Shown: positions 18,453-28,239 of the stretch, in pieces | Layout of the letters: the number at the start of each line of letters is the position of its first letter | Numbering within the stretch: the stretch's first letter is position 1 | Assembly (NCBI GenBank): GCA_013911595.1 | Contig: JACESY010000004.1 | Coordinates: forward strand, 1-47,207 | Direction: 5' to 3' | DNA from: Azoarcus sp. | GTDB lineage: Bacteria; Pseudomonadota; Gammaproteobacteria; Burkholderiales; Rhodocyclaceae | Length of the DNA: 47,207 nt | Made by a program: the position numbers and the translations under genes | The notes under the pieces: model-generated | The model's input: only the letters and a program-made list of their open reading frames with translations | Told to the model about the DNA's origin: nothing | Databases searched by the model: none

Positions 18453-19026
18453 ACTCCCGACTCAAGTCTTCGCGTGTATTGATGTTGCGAAAGGCCGCTT
18501 CCTCGTCGTCGAAGCCCACCTCGATGATGTTCAACGTCGAGTACCAGGCGTCGATCTTGCGCCCGCCCGACTCCAGGAACGCCGTCAGGTGCGGCAGCAC
18601 CTCGCGCCGGCACAGGCAGAACACCGGATGGGCCTGGTCGAAGGTCTTGGCCACGGCCAGATCGGCCCCGGCTGTTTCCAGGCCGTCGCGCAGGCGCGCG
18701 ACCAGATCTTCGGGCAGGAAGGGCGAATCGCACGGCACCGTGATGACCAGCGAGTGATGCGCGCGCGTCAGCGCCGCGTGCAGACCGGCCAGCGGGCCGG
18801 CGAAGCCGCCGATTTCGTCCGGGAAGACCGGGTGACCGAACGCGGCATAGCGTTCGGCATTCTGGTTGGCGTTGATCAGCAATTCGTCGACCTGCGGCGC
18901 GAGTCGCTCGAGCACATGAGCGGCCATCGGCCGCTCCCGCAGTTCGACCAGTCCCTTGTCCACCCCGCCCATGCGTCGCCCCTGGCCGCCGGCCAGCAGC
19001 ACGCCGCTGATCTTTGCGTCGCTCAT
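18448..19026 (-). CDS. mobA: Molybdenum cofactor guanylyltransferase
   Basis: SGVLLAGGQGRRMGGVDKGLVELRERPM nucleotidyltransferase signature; VPCDSPFLP. Confidence 0.94.
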   Translation of the reverse strand: MSDAKISGVLLAGGQGRRMGGVDKGLVELRERPMAAHVLERLAPQVDELLINANQNAERYAAFGHPVFPDEIGGFAGPLAGLHAALTRAHHSLVITVPCDSPFLPEDLVARLRDGLETAGADLAVAKTFDQAHPVFCLCRREVLPHLTAFLESGGRKIDAWYSTLNIIEVGFDDEEAAFRNINTREDLSRES

Positions 19027-19865
19027 CGCTGGAATCGCTCCTCGCCGGTAAACAGCAGATAGTGCTTGCCCTTGGCGCGGCCGAGCATGGTCAGGCCGAC
19101 CTTGCGCGCGATCTCCCAGCCCATCTGCGTCAGCCCCGAGCGTGACACCAGCACCGGAATGCCCATCTGCGCGGTCTTGATGACCATCTCGGAGGTCAGC
19201 CTGCCGGTGGTGTAGAACACCTTGTCGCCCCCTTCCAGGCCGTCCAGCCACATTTTCCCGGCGATCGCGTCGACGGCGTTGTGGCGGCCCACGTCCTCGA
19301 AGAACATCAGGATCTCGCAACCATCGTCCGGCGTGGGCTGCGCAAGCGCGCAGCCATGCACCGCACCGGCGGCCTTGTAGACCGTGTCGTGCTTGCGCAC
19401 GGCCTCCATCAACGCGTAGTGCTGCGCCTCCGAGAAGCTCCAGTCGGTGGGCAGTTCGAGCGTGTCGATCTCTTCCATCAGATCGCCGAACATCGTGCCC
19501 TGGCCGCAGCCGGTGGTGACGGTGCGCGTGGCCATCTTTTCCTCGGCGTTCTTCAGGCCGTTGCGGGTCGTGACCGACACCGCCTCGACTTCCCAGTCGA
19601 CCTGCACCGAGGCGATCTCGTCGAGGCTGTCGACCAGGCGTTGATTGCGCAGCCAGCCGATGGTCAGCGCCTCGGGTGCAGCGCCCAACGTCATCAGCGT
19701 GACCATCTCGCACTTGTCGACGTAGATCGTCAGCGGATTCTCGCAGGAGATCGAGGTGGGGACTTGTTCGCCGTGCTCGTTGGTGGCCGGGATGGTGACG
19801 GTCAGCGGGCGGGTCGCCTCGCTCAGCAGCGGGCGGCGCGGTGCTTGCGGTTCGGGGTGATTCAT
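19023..19865 (-). CDS. fdhD: Formate dehydrogenase sulfurtransferase/accessory protein
   Basis: CENPLTIYVDKCEMVTLM, GCGQGTMF, CEILMFFEDVGRHNAVDAIAGKM, FYTTGRLTSEMVIKTAQMGIPVLVSRSG; ATGA overlap with mobA. Confidence 0.94.
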   Translation of the reverse strand: MNHPEPQAPRRPLLSEATRPLTVTIPATNEHGEQVPTSISCENPLTIYVDKCEMVTLMTLGAAPEALTIGWLRNQRLVDSLDEIASVQVDWEVEAVSVTTRNGLKNAEEKMATRTVTTGCGQGTMFGDLMEEIDTLELPTDWSFSEAQHYALMEAVRKHDTVYKAAGAVHGCALAQPTPDDGCEILMFFEDVGRHNAVDAIAGKMWLDGLEGGDKVFYTTGRLTSEMVIKTAQMGIPVLVSRSGLTQMGWEIARKVGLTMLGRAKGKHYLLFTGEERFQR

Positions 19866-19901
19866 TGCGGTACTGCCTTGCGTTTGCCAATGTTCCTCAT
19901 T

Positions 19902-21077
19902 CTAGCGCGCATCGTCGCGCGCCTCCGGCGACGGGGGCAGCCACCACAGTGCGGACAGCGTGCAGCAGGCGAGCGCGGCCATCACCCACAGCAGGCTCGC
20001 GAAACCGGCTTGGTGCACGATCGGCCCGAGCAGCCACACCGCGGCCGCGCCGGCGGAAAACGACACCGCCAGGCGCATGCCGGCTACGCGCGAGCGCATG
20101 CGGTCATCGACGTGACACACGATCATCGCCTCGGTGAACGGAATCGCGCCGAAGATCGCGATCATGAAACCGGCCTGCAGCGCGTACAGCCACCACCCCT
20201 GGGCGTACGCCGCGAGCGCCAGCAACGGGATCTGCACGGCGATCACGCTGATGTAGAGCGGCTTGAGCGTATAGCGGTCGATGAGCCGGCCCACTGCCAG
20301 TTGCGCCAGCGAGGCGAGCGCATACACGCCGGCAAGCAGCGCGCCCAGCGTTGCCGGGTCGCCGGTGATCGGGGCGAGGCGCTCGCGCAGCAGTTCGTAG
20401 TTGGCGTTGGTTGAGAAGTTGAACAGCAGGCTGCCCGTCGTCGCCGCCAGCGTCATCACCAGGAACAGGCGCACGAACAGCGCGCGCGGCACGTCCGGCC
20501 GGCTGCGCGCCCGGCGCGCCGGCGGCAGTGGGTCGTCGTGGGCGAGGAGTGCGAAGGCGATGCCACAGCCAATCGCGATCGCGCCCGGCACGGCGAAGGC
20601 CGCGCGCCAGCCCACATATTTGACGAGAAAGCCGGTGACGATCGCCGCCAGTGCGACTCCCAGATTGCCGGCCAGGCCGTTGATGCCCAGCGTCCAGCCC
20701 GGGTGGGCACTGGTGCGCACCAGCATCGGGATGCCCACCGGGTGGTAGATCGATGCAAAGGCGCCGAGCAGGCCCAGCGCAATGGCCAGTTCCAGCGGCG
20801 TGCGTGCGCACGCGACGAGCAGCGCGGCCGCGCCGATGCCGAAGAAGAACACCAGCATCATCGGTCGCCGGCCCCACAGGTCGCCCAGCCGTCCGGCCGG
20901 CAATGCGCCCAGCCCGAACAGGAAGAAGGCCAGCGTGCCATAGGGCATCAGCGCCTCCCAGCGCGGCAGTCCGAAATCGGCCGCAATGGCCGTGACCGCG
21001 GTGGCGAAGATGAGCAGGAACATGTGGTCGATCGCGTGACCGAGGTTGAGCAGCCAGGCCGTTGCCCTCTCCTGCAT
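19902..21077 (-). CDS. Major facilitator superfamily transporter
   Basis: 12-TM hydrophobic pattern, GRLGDLWGRRPMM MFS loop motif. Confidence 0.85.
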   Translation of the reverse strand: MQERATAWLLNLGHAIDHMFLLIFATAVTAIAADFGLPRWEALMPYGTLAFFLFGLGALPAGRLGDLWGRRPMMLVFFFGIGAAALLVACARTPLELAIALGLLGAFASIYHPVGIPMLVRTSAHPGWTLGINGLAGNLGVALAAIVTGFLVKYVGWRAAFAVPGAIAIGCGIAFALLAHDDPLPPARRARSRPDVPRALFVRLFLVMTLAATTGSLLFNFSTNANYELLRERLAPITGDPATLGALLAGVYALASLAQLAVGRLIDRYTLKPLYISVIAVQIPLLALAAYAQGWWLYALQAGFMIAIFGAIPFTEAMIVCHVDDRMRSRVAGMRLAVSFSAGAAAVWLLGPIVHQAGFASLLWVMAALACCTLSALWWLPPSPEARDDAR

Positions 21078-21191
21078 TCCCGCCTCCCATGAGCTAGCGA
21101 CCGAAGTGCTACACTTTCGCCGAGTTTATCGCGGCGAAGCCGTAAACAATTCACGCCGCGTTTCCCCAACCAAGACAACGGAGAGATCAAC

Positions 21192-21692
21192 ATGAGTCAA
21201 GTGACCCTCGCGGGCAACCCGATCGACGTCGCCGGTACCTTCCCCAAGGTCGGTGACACCGCCCCCGCCTTTTCGCTCGTCGACGGCAAGCTGGGTGATG
21301 TCACCCTCGACAGCTTCGCCGGCAAGCGCAAGGTGCTCAACATCGTCCCCAGCCTGGACACCCCCACCTGCGCGACTTCCACGCGCAAGTTCAACGAGTC
21401 GGCCGCCAGCCTCGCCGACACCGCCGTGCTGGTGGTTTCGGCCGACCTGCCGTTTGCCGCCAAGCGTTTCTGCTCGACCGAAGGCCTGGACAACGTCGTG
21501 CCGCTGTCGACGATGCGCGGACGCGAGTTCATGAAGAACTACGGCGTCGAGATCACCTCCGGCCCGCTGACCGGCGTGACCGCGCGCGCGGTGATCGTGC
21601 TCGACAAGGACAACAAGGTCGTGCATGCCGAGCTGGTGCCCGAGATCAAGGACGAGCCGAACTACGACGCCGCGCTGGCCGCGCTGAAGTAA
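21192..21692 (+). CDS. tpx: Thiol peroxidase (Tpx-type peroxiredoxin)
   Basis: [17 protein letters not shown] active-site motif with resolving Cys in RFCSTEG. Confidence 0.96.
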   Translation: MSQVTLAGNPIDVAGTFPKVGDTAPAFSLVDGKLGDVTLDSFAGKRKVLNIVPSLDTPTCATSTRKFNESAASLADTAVLVVSADLPFAAKRFCSTEGLDNVVPLSTMRGREFMKNYGVEITSGPLTGVTARAVIVLDKDNKVVHAELVPEIKDEPNYDAALAALK

Positions 21693-21717
21693 TCCGCGTC
21701 GTAGCCATGCATGCCGA

Positions 21718-21750
21718 CAACGGCGGGCTGCGGCCCGCCGTTGTTTTTTT
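21718..21750 (+). terminator. Rho-independent terminator downstream of tpx
   Basis: 11-bp perfect stem CAACGGCGGGC / GCCCGCCGTTG, TGCG loop, then T7. Confidence 0.93.
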
Positions 21751-21847
21751 GCGCCGGCCCACACGAAGCCGACCGTGCGACATATCCTGGAACTCTCGCA
21801 TGGCACCGCGGCGGCTCGCCGTGCGAGGTTTCGCAACGGAGGAGAGG

Positions 21848-22861
21848 ATGGATCTCGAAAGCTACGTGCGCGCATTGCCCAAGGCCGAATTGCATGTGCA
21901 CATCGAAGGCACGCTGGAGCCCGAGCTGATGTTCGAGCTGGCGCAGCGCAACGGCGTCGCGTTGCCCTACGCCAGCGTCGAGGAGACGCGTGCGGCCTAC
22001 GACTTTTCCGACCTGCAAAGCTTTCTCGACCTGTACTACGCCGGAGCCGCGGCGCTGGTCACCGAGCAGGACTTCTTCGACCTGGCAGCGGCCTATTTCG
22101 AGCGTGCGCACGCCGACGGCGTCGTGCATGCCGAGTTGTTCTTCGACCCGCAGACCCATACCGGGCGGGGCATCGCCTTCGAGACGGTGCTCGACGGGCT
22201 GGAGCGCGCCTGTCGCGACGCGCAGACGCGTTTCGGCATCAGCTCACGCCTGATCCTGTGCTTTCTGCGACACCTGAGCGAGGCGGACGGATTCGCCGCG
22301 CTCGAGCAGGCCAGGCCGCATATCGATCGCATCCACGGTGTGGGGCTCGATTCGTCCGAGCGCGACCAGCCACCGGCGAAGTTCGAGCGCCTGTTCGCGC
22401 AGTGCCGCGAGTTCGGCCTGCACATCGTCGCCCATGCCGGGGAGGAAGGTCCGCCGGCCTACATCGTCGAGGCGCTCGATGTGCTGCACGTGGAGCGCAT
22501 CGACCACGGCGTGCGTTGCGACGAGGACCCCGCGCTGGTCGAGCGCCTGGCGCGCGAGCAGGTGCCGCTGACGGTGTGTCCGTTGTCCAACGTCAAGCTA
22601 TGCGTGTTTGATCGGCTCGAACAGCACAACTTCCGCCGCCTGATGGAGGCCGGGCTGAAGCTGACCATCAACTCGGACGATCCCGCGTATTTCGGCGGCT
22701 ATGTCGGAAAAAACTACGTCGAGACCGCGCGCGCGCTCGAACTCACGCACGCCGAACTGGCGCGCATCGCGCGCAACAGTCTCGAGGCGAGTTTCGTGTC
22801 GGAGGCCGAACGTGCTCCCTGGCTGGCACGTCTGGACGCCGTCGCTGCGGCTGCATCGTGA
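21848..22861 (+). CDS. Adenine/adenosine deaminase family protein
   Basis: PKAELHVHIEGTLEPE, HIVAHAGEEGPP, RIDHGVRC, PLTVCPLSNVKLCVF, TINSDDPAYFGG. Confidence 0.92.
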   Translation: MDLESYVRALPKAELHVHIEGTLEPELMFELAQRNGVALPYASVEETRAAYDFSDLQSFLDLYYAGAAALVTEQDFFDLAAAYFERAHADGVVHAELFFDPQTHTGRGIAFETVLDGLERACRDAQTRFGISSRLILCFLRHLSEADGFAALEQARPHIDRIHGVGLDSSERDQPPAKFERLFAQCREFGLHIVAHAGEEGPPAYIVEALDVLHVERIDHGVRCDEDPALVERLAREQVPLTVCPLSNVKLCVFDRLEQHNFRRLMEAGLKLTINSDDPAYFGGYVGKNYVETARALELTHAELARIARNSLEASFVSEAERAPWLARLDAVAAAAS

Positions 22862-22923
22862 GAAGCGAGGAACCGGAGCGCCGCGTGCCTGTCTTGACTG
22901 CGGTCCACTCGTCTCGCCGCGGA

Positions 22924-22966
22924 TTTTCCGTTGGTGGGCGCGGGGCGCGCTGATCCCAACGGAAAA
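22924..22966. repeat. 11-bp perfect inverted repeat TTTTCCGTTGG-N21-CCAACGGAAAA upstream of RND pump operon
   Basis: Read directly; right arm ends 6 nt before the MFP start codon and contains its purine-rich SD region. Confidence 0.75.
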
Positions 22967-22972
22967 CGACCG

Positions 22973-24046
22973 ATGTCCCGACGCCTGACCCTGACCGCCT
23001 GTCTGCTCGCCTTCGTTCTGTGTTTGCCGACATTCGCCTTCGCGCAGGGGCTCGAAGTGGTGGTCTCGCCGGTGCGCGAGATGCGTGTGGCCGACCGTAT
23101 TGAGGCGCTGGGCACGTTGCGCGCCAACGAATCGGCGGCCCTGACCGCGACCACCACCGACACCATCGCCGAGATCCGCTTCGAGGACGGCCAGCGCGTG
23201 TCGGCCGGCGACGTGCTGGTGGTCATGAACAGCCGCGAGCAACTTGCCGAGCGCGCCGAGGGGCGCGCCTCGGTGGCCGAGGCGCAACGCCAGTTCGAGC
23301 GCGTACAGGATCTGGCACGGCGCGGCACGGCGTCGGCCGCGCTGCTCGACCAGAGTCGGCGCGAACTGGACATCGCGCGTGCGCGCGTCGAAGCGGCCGA
23401 GGCGCGTCTGCGCGACCGGCGCATCACGGCTCCGTTCGATGGCGTGGTCGGCCTGCGAAATGTCTCGGTCGGCTCGCTGCTCACGCCCGGCTCGCTGCTT
23501 ACGACGCTGCATGACGATTCCGTCATGAAGCTCGATTTCACGGTGCCCGAGCTGTTCGTTGCCATCGTGCGCCGGGGTCTGCGTGTCGAGGCGCGAAGCC
23601 GTGCCTGGCCGGACGAGGTGTTTCGTGGCGAGGTCGTCAGCGTCGGCAACGAGGTCGATCCGGTCACGCGGGCCTTTCGCGTGCGCGCCTTGCTGCCCAA
23701 CCCCGAGCGAAAACTGCTGCCGGGCATGCTGATGACGCTCGCGCTGGCCGGGCGCGAGCGCGACTCGCTGGTGGTGCCCGAAGGTGCGATCCTGACCCAG
23801 GGGCGCACGCATTCGCTGTTCATCGTGGAGGAGTCGGACGAGGGTGCCAAAGCCGTGCGCCGCGAAGTGCGCCTGGGCATCCGCATGCCCGGTTCGGTCG
23901 AGATCGTCGAGGGCCTGGTCGGGGACGAGCGCGTGGTCACGCAGGGGGCGTTCCGGCTCGACGACGGTGATCCGGTGCGCGTGCGTGCCGTCGACGATGG
24001 CAGCCGTCCGCTGGCCGAGCTCATCGGCAAGGAAGCGGCGCAATGA
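22973..24046 (+). CDS. RND efflux periplasmic adaptor (membrane fusion protein)
   Basis: Signal peptide LTACLLAFVLCLPTFAFA; biotinyl-lipoyl-like and alpha-hairpin region; RITAPFDGVVGLRNVSVGSLLTPG. Confidence 0.92.
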   Translation: MSRRLTLTACLLAFVLCLPTFAFAQGLEVVVSPVREMRVADRIEALGTLRANESAALTATTTDTIAEIRFEDGQRVSAGDVLVVMNSREQLAERAEGRASVAEAQRQFERVQDLARRGTASAALLDQSRRELDIARARVEAAEARLRDRRITAPFDGVVGLRNVSVGSLLTPGSLLTTLHDDSVMKLDFTVPELFVAIVRRGLRVEARSRAWPDEVFRGEVVSVGNEVDPVTRAFRVRALLPNPERKLLPGMLMTLALAGRERDSLVVPEGAILTQGRTHSLFIVEESDEGAKAVRREVRLGIRMPGSVEIVEGLVGDERVVTQGAFRLDDGDPVRVRAVDDGSRPLAELIGKEAAQ

Positions 24047-27000
24047 TCCTGTCCGACGTCTCGGTCAAGCGGCCGGTTTTCGCGTCGGTGCTCGCGCTGC
24101 TGCTGGTGATCTTCGGACTGGTGTCCTACCAGCAGTTGCCGCTGCGCGAGTATCCGGACATCGATCCGCCGGTGGTGGCGATCGAGACCAATTATCCCGG
24201 CGCGGCCGCCACCGTCATCGAGACCCAGATCACCGAGCCCATCGAGGAAGCGGTGGCCGGCATCGAGGGCATCGAGTACATCGAGTCGCGCAGCCGCGAC
24301 GGCGAATCCGACGTGGTGCTGCGCTTTTCCATCGGCCGCGATATCGAGGCCGCGGCCAACGACGTGCGCGACGCAGTCTCGCGCGTGATCGAGCAACTGC
24401 CCGCCGAGGCCGACGCGCCCGAGATCCAGCGCGTCGATGCCGACGCCGATGTGATCGTGTGGTGGAACTTCGCCTCGGACCGCCACACGGTCGCCGAGCT
24501 GACCGACTACGCCCAGCGCTATCTGGTCGATCGCCTGTCGGTGCTCGACGGCGTGGCGCGCGTGCGCATCGGTGGCGAGCGCGCCTACGCGATGCGCGTG
24601 TGGCTGGACCGCAACGCGCTGGCCGCGCGCGCGCTCACCGTGGGCGATGTCGAGTCAGCCCTGCGCGCCGACAACATCGAGTTGCCCGCCGGGCGCATCG
24701 AGTCGCACACGCGGCTGTTTACGGTGCGGGTGCAGCGCCAGTTCCAGGACGCGGAGGGCTTCGCGCAACTGGTCGTCGCGCGCGGCGACGACGGGCATCT
24801 GGTACGGCTGGGCGAGATCGCGCGGGTCGAGCGCGGCACCGTCGATGACCGCAGTCTGTTTCGCGGCAACGGCGATCCCATGGTCGGTCTGGGCATCATC
24901 AAGCAGTCCACGGCCAACACCATGGATGTCGCGCGCGGCGTGCGCGACGAGGTCACGCGCTTGAACGAGACGCTGCCCGAGGGCATGTCGATCGAGCCAA
25001 GCTTCGATTCGTCGGTGTTCATCGAAGGTGCAGTCAAGGAGGTGTATTCGACGCTGGCAATCGCCACCGTGCTGGTGGTGCTCACCATCTTCCTGTTCCT
25101 TGGCAGCCTGCGCGCGATTCTCGTGCCGGCGGTCGCCGTGCCGGTGTCGCTGGTGGCGACCTTCATCGCGCTGGCGCTGTTCGGTTTTTCGGTGAACCTG
25201 CTCACCTTGCTGGCACTGGTGCTGGCCATTGGGCTGGTCGTCGACGACGGCATCATCGTGCTCGAGAACATCCGTCGCCGCATGGACGACTACGGCGAGA
25301 GCGCGCTGCTCGCTTCCTACCGTGGGGCGCGCCAGGTCGCCTTCGCGGTGGTGTCGACGACGCTGGTGCTGATCTCGGTGTTCGTGCCGATCTCCTTCCT
25401 GCAGGGCGACATCGGCCGGCTGTTCTCGGAGTTTTCGCTGACCATGGCCGCGGCCGTGGCCTTCTCCAGTTTCGTCGCGCTGACCGTGTCACCCATGCTC
25501 GCCTCCAAGCTGCTGCGCCCGCGTGACGAAGGTCGCCGCATCGTGCAGGCGGTGGACCGCGTGGTGAATGCCTTGCGCCGGCGCTATGCGGTGGCGCTGC
25601 GGGCGATGTTGCGCCATCGCGCTCTGGCCCTGGTTGCCTTCGTCGCGCTGGCCGGCGGGCTTGGCTGGCTGTTCACCCAGCTCGAATCGGAATATGCACC
25701 GAGCGAGGATCGCGGTGCGTTCTATGTGCGGGTCAACGGCCCTGAGGGTGCGACCCACGCGCTGATGGCGACCTACATGGGCGAGGTCGAGCGTCGCCTG
25801 ATGCCCTATGTGGACAGCGGCGAGGTTGAGCGTCTGCTGGTCATTTCGCCGCTGGGTGGCAACGATGCGCCGGTCTACAACATCGGCATGGCCATCGTCG
25901 TGCTCGCCGACTGGAACGCGCGCCGACCGGCCAACGAAATCATGTCCGAGGTGCGCGGGGCGCTGTCCGACCTGACCGGCATCCGTGCTTCGGTGTTCAT
26001 GCGCCAGGGGTTCAGCCAGTCCAACCAGACGCCGGTGCAGTTCGTCATCGGCGGCGCGGGCTCCTACGATGAACTGGCCGGGTGGCGCGACACGCTGCTG
26101 GACAAGCTCGAGGCCGATAACCCGGGCTTGATCGACGTCGACTGGGACTACAAGGAAACCCAGCCCCAGCTCGAGGTAAAGATCGACTACGATCGTGCCG
26201 GGGCGTTGGGCGTGAATATCGACACCATCGGCCGCACGCTCGAGACCATGCTCGGCTCGCGCCGCATCACCAACTACATCGAGGGTGGGCGCGAATACGA
26301 CGTGGTCGTCGAGGGCGAGCGCGACCGTCAGCGCAGCCCGGACGCGCTCGAGAACCTCTACGTGCGCTCGGATCGATCCGGCGAACTGATTCCGCTGTCC
26401 AACCTCGTCGAACTCGAGGATTTCGCCGATTCGCGCTCGCTCTCGCGCTACAACCGCGTGCGCGCCATCACCATCAGCGCCAACCTGGGCGAGGGCCTGA
26501 CGTTGGGCGTTGCGCTCGAACACCTGGAGGGGCTGGCGCGCGAACATCTGCCCGAGAACGTCGTCATTGACTACAAGGGCCAGTCACTGGACTACCAGAG
26601 CGCGGGCGGCTCGGTCGTGTTCATCTTCGCGCTGGGTCTGTTGGTGGTCTTCCTGGTGCTCGCCGCGCAGTTCGAGAGCTGGGTGCACCCGTTCGTGATC
26701 ATCCTCGGCGTGCCCTTCGCGGTCGGCGGCGGCCTGTTCGGGCTGTGGGTGACCGGCTCCACGCTCAACCTGTACAGCCAGATCGGACTGGTCATGCTGA
26801 TCGGTCTGGCGGCCAAGAACGGCATCCTCATCGTCGAATTCGCCAACCAGTTGCGCGATGAGGGGCGCGAGTTTCACGACGCTGTGGTGGAGGCCTCGGT
26901 GATCCGCCTGCGTCCCGTGCTGATGACCGGCATCACCACGGTCGCCGGTGCGGTTCCGCTGATTCTCGCCGCGGGGGCAGGCGCGGAGACGCGCGAGGTG

Positions 27001-27147
27001 ATCGGCGTCGTAGTGTTCTTCGGTGTGGCCGTGTCGACCGTGCTGACGCTGTTCGTGATCCCGCTGTTCTACGAGCTGCTGGCGCGCAACACCGGGTCGC
27101 CGGACGACATCAAGCACCGGCTCGAAGCTGAAATGGCGCGGCCGTAG
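24043..27147 (+). CDS. RND-family efflux inner-membrane transporter (AcrB/MexB-like)
   Basis: 1034 aa; SVKRPVFASVLALLLVIFG, LALVLAIGLVVDDGIIVLENI, GVPFAVGGGLFGLW, GLAAKNGILIVEFANQLRDEG. Confidence 0.96.
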   Translation: MILSDVSVKRPVFASVLALLLVIFGLVSYQQLPLREYPDIDPPVVAIETNYPGAAATVIETQITEPIEEAVAGIEGIEYIESRSRDGESDVVLRFSIGRDIEAAANDVRDAVSRVIEQLPAEADAPEIQRVDADADVIVWWNFASDRHTVAELTDYAQRYLVDRLSVLDGVARVRIGGERAYAMRVWLDRNALAARALTVGDVESALRADNIELPAGRIESHTRLFTVRVQRQFQDAEGFAQLVVARGDDGHLVRLGEIARVERGTVDDRSLFRGNGDPMVGLGIIKQSTANTMDVARGVRDEVTRLNETLPEGMSIEPSFDSSVFIEGAVKEVYSTLAIATVLVVLTIFLFLGSLRAILVPAVAVPVSLVATFIALALFGFSVNLLTLLALVLAIGLVVDDGIIVLENIRRRMDDYGESALLASYRGARQVAFAVVSTTLVLISVFVPISFLQGDIGRLFSEFSLTMAAAVAFSSFVALTVSPMLASKLLRPRDEGRRIVQAVDRVVNALRRRYAVALRAMLRHRALALVAFVALAGGLGWLFTQLESEYAPSEDRGAFYVRVNGPEGATHALMATYMGEVERRLMPYVDSGEVERLLVISPLGGNDAPVYNIGMAIVVLADWNARRPANEIMSEVRGALSDLTGIRASVFMRQGFSQSNQTPVQFVIGGAGSYDELAGWRDTLLDKLEADNPGLIDVDWDYKETQPQLEVKIDYDRAGALGVNIDTIGRTLETMLGSRRITNYIEGGREYDVVVEGERDRQRSPDALENLYVRSDRSGELIPLSNLVELEDFADSRSLSRYNRVRAITISANLGEGLTLGVALEHLEGLAREHLPENVVIDYKGQSLDYQSAGGSVVFIFALGLLVVFLVLAAQFESWVHPFVIILGVPFAVGGGLFGLWVTGSTLNLYSQIGLVMLIGLAAKNGILIVEFANQLRDEGREFHDAVVEASVIRLRPVLMTGITTVAGAVPLILAAGAGAETREVIGVVVFFGVAVSTVLTLFVIPLFYELLARNTGSPDDIKHRLEAEMARP

Positions 27148-27163
27148 GGCAAGAGGCCTGGAG

Positions 27164-27571
27164 ATGCGAGCATTGCTCCTGCATCTTTGGCTGCTGCTCA
27201 GTTTCCGTCATTCGGGCAGCGGGCTGCCTCGAAGCTGGCCACCGGTGTTCGCGCTGATCGTGCTCGCCTCGCTGTTTGCCGCGTTGCGCTGGGAGGTACT
27301 GCACGAGCCCTACACCTTCCCGCGTCCGGTCGAGCTGTCCGCGATCGCGTTCGCGCTGTTCTTCTGGCTGGTGCTCATCGCGATGATCAGCACGCGTTTC
27401 GCCTCGGGCTATGCGCTGGTGTCGATCGGCGCCGACTGCGCGACGATGGTGCTGGCGATGATCGACCTGTTCGGGCCCGGCGTGCGCATGGCGATCCTGT
27501 TCGTCGAGATCGTCGCGCTCGCGCGCCTGGCCACGGTCCTGTTGCGAAGCGCCGGTTCGCGTGGACACTGA
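27164..27571 (+). CDS. Small multi-TM membrane protein, function unknown
   Basis: 135 aa with several hydrophobic segments; GGAG SD; coding-compatible position downstream of RND gene. Confidence 0.6.
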   Translation: MRALLLHLWLLLSFRHSGSGLPRSWPPVFALIVLASLFAALRWEVLHEPYTFPRPVELSAIAFALFFWLVLIAMISTRFASGYALVSIGADCATMVLAMIDLFGPGVRMAILFVEIVALARLATVLLRSAGSRGH

Positions 27572-27611
27572 AGCGTTTATCATCGGGCGATTGCACCGGA
27601 GAGCCGCGCCC

Positions 27612-28238
27612 ATGTCCGAGCACGACCCGCATGCGATCACCCGCCTTGAGGGTCTGGACGCCTTGTTCGGCAGCGTTGCCGCGCCTTCGCTCAAGAAAGA
27701 GATCGACTACATCCACCCGCTCTACCGGCAGATGATCGAGGCCTCGCCCTTCGTCGTCGTGGCGACCGCCGGGCCGGATGGCCTGGACGCCTCGCCGCGC
27801 GGCGACCCGGCCGGATTCGTCGTGGTCGAGGATGAGCGCACGCTGCTGCTGCCCGAGCGGCGCGGCAACAATCGCGTCGATTCGCTGCGCAACCTCGTGC
27901 GTGACCCGCGCATCGCGCTGCTGTTCCTGATTCCGGGCGTGGGCGAGACGCTGCGCGTCAACGGTCGTGCCCGCATTTCGGTCGCCCCGGCCCTGCTCAC
28001 GCGATTCGAGATGCACGGCAAGCCACCGCGCTGCGTGACCGTGGTGAGCGTCGAGCGCGTGTATTTTCAATGTGCGCGCGCGATTGCCCGTTCCGGCCTG
28101 TGGAATCCGGCGCCAGCGGACGTAAAGTCTCGTGTGCCCAGCCCGGGGTGCATCCTCGACGCGCTGACTGGCGGAGAGGTGGATGCGCAGCGCTACGACG
28201 CGGCCCTGCCCGCGCGTCAGCGCGACACGCTGTACTGA
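27612..28238 (+). CDS. Pyridoxamine 5'-phosphate oxidase-fold flavin-binding protein
   Basis: FVVVATAGPDGLDASPRGDPAGFVVVEDERTLLLPERRGNNRVDSLRNLVRDPRIALLFLIPG. Confidence 0.85.
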   Translation: MSEHDPHAITRLEGLDALFGSVAAPSLKKEIDYIHPLYRQMIEASPFVVVATAGPDGLDASPRGDPAGFVVVEDERTLLLPERRGNNRVDSLRNLVRDPRIALLFLIPGVGETLRVNGRARISVAPALLTRFEMHGKPPRCVTVVSVERVYFQCARAIARSGLWNPAPADVKSRVPSPGCILDALTGGEVDAQRYDAALPARQRDTLY

Positions 28239-28239
28239 T

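Noticed and set aside
22598-24486. Long minus-strand ORFs over deaminase/RND adaptor genes
   Set aside because: Shadow ORFs; Arg/His/Ser-rich composition and no ribosome-binding context
27143-27154. CCGTAGGGCA at the end of the RND gene as another copy of the 18356 repeat
   Set aside because: Only 10 nt match and no continuing hairpin; likely chance
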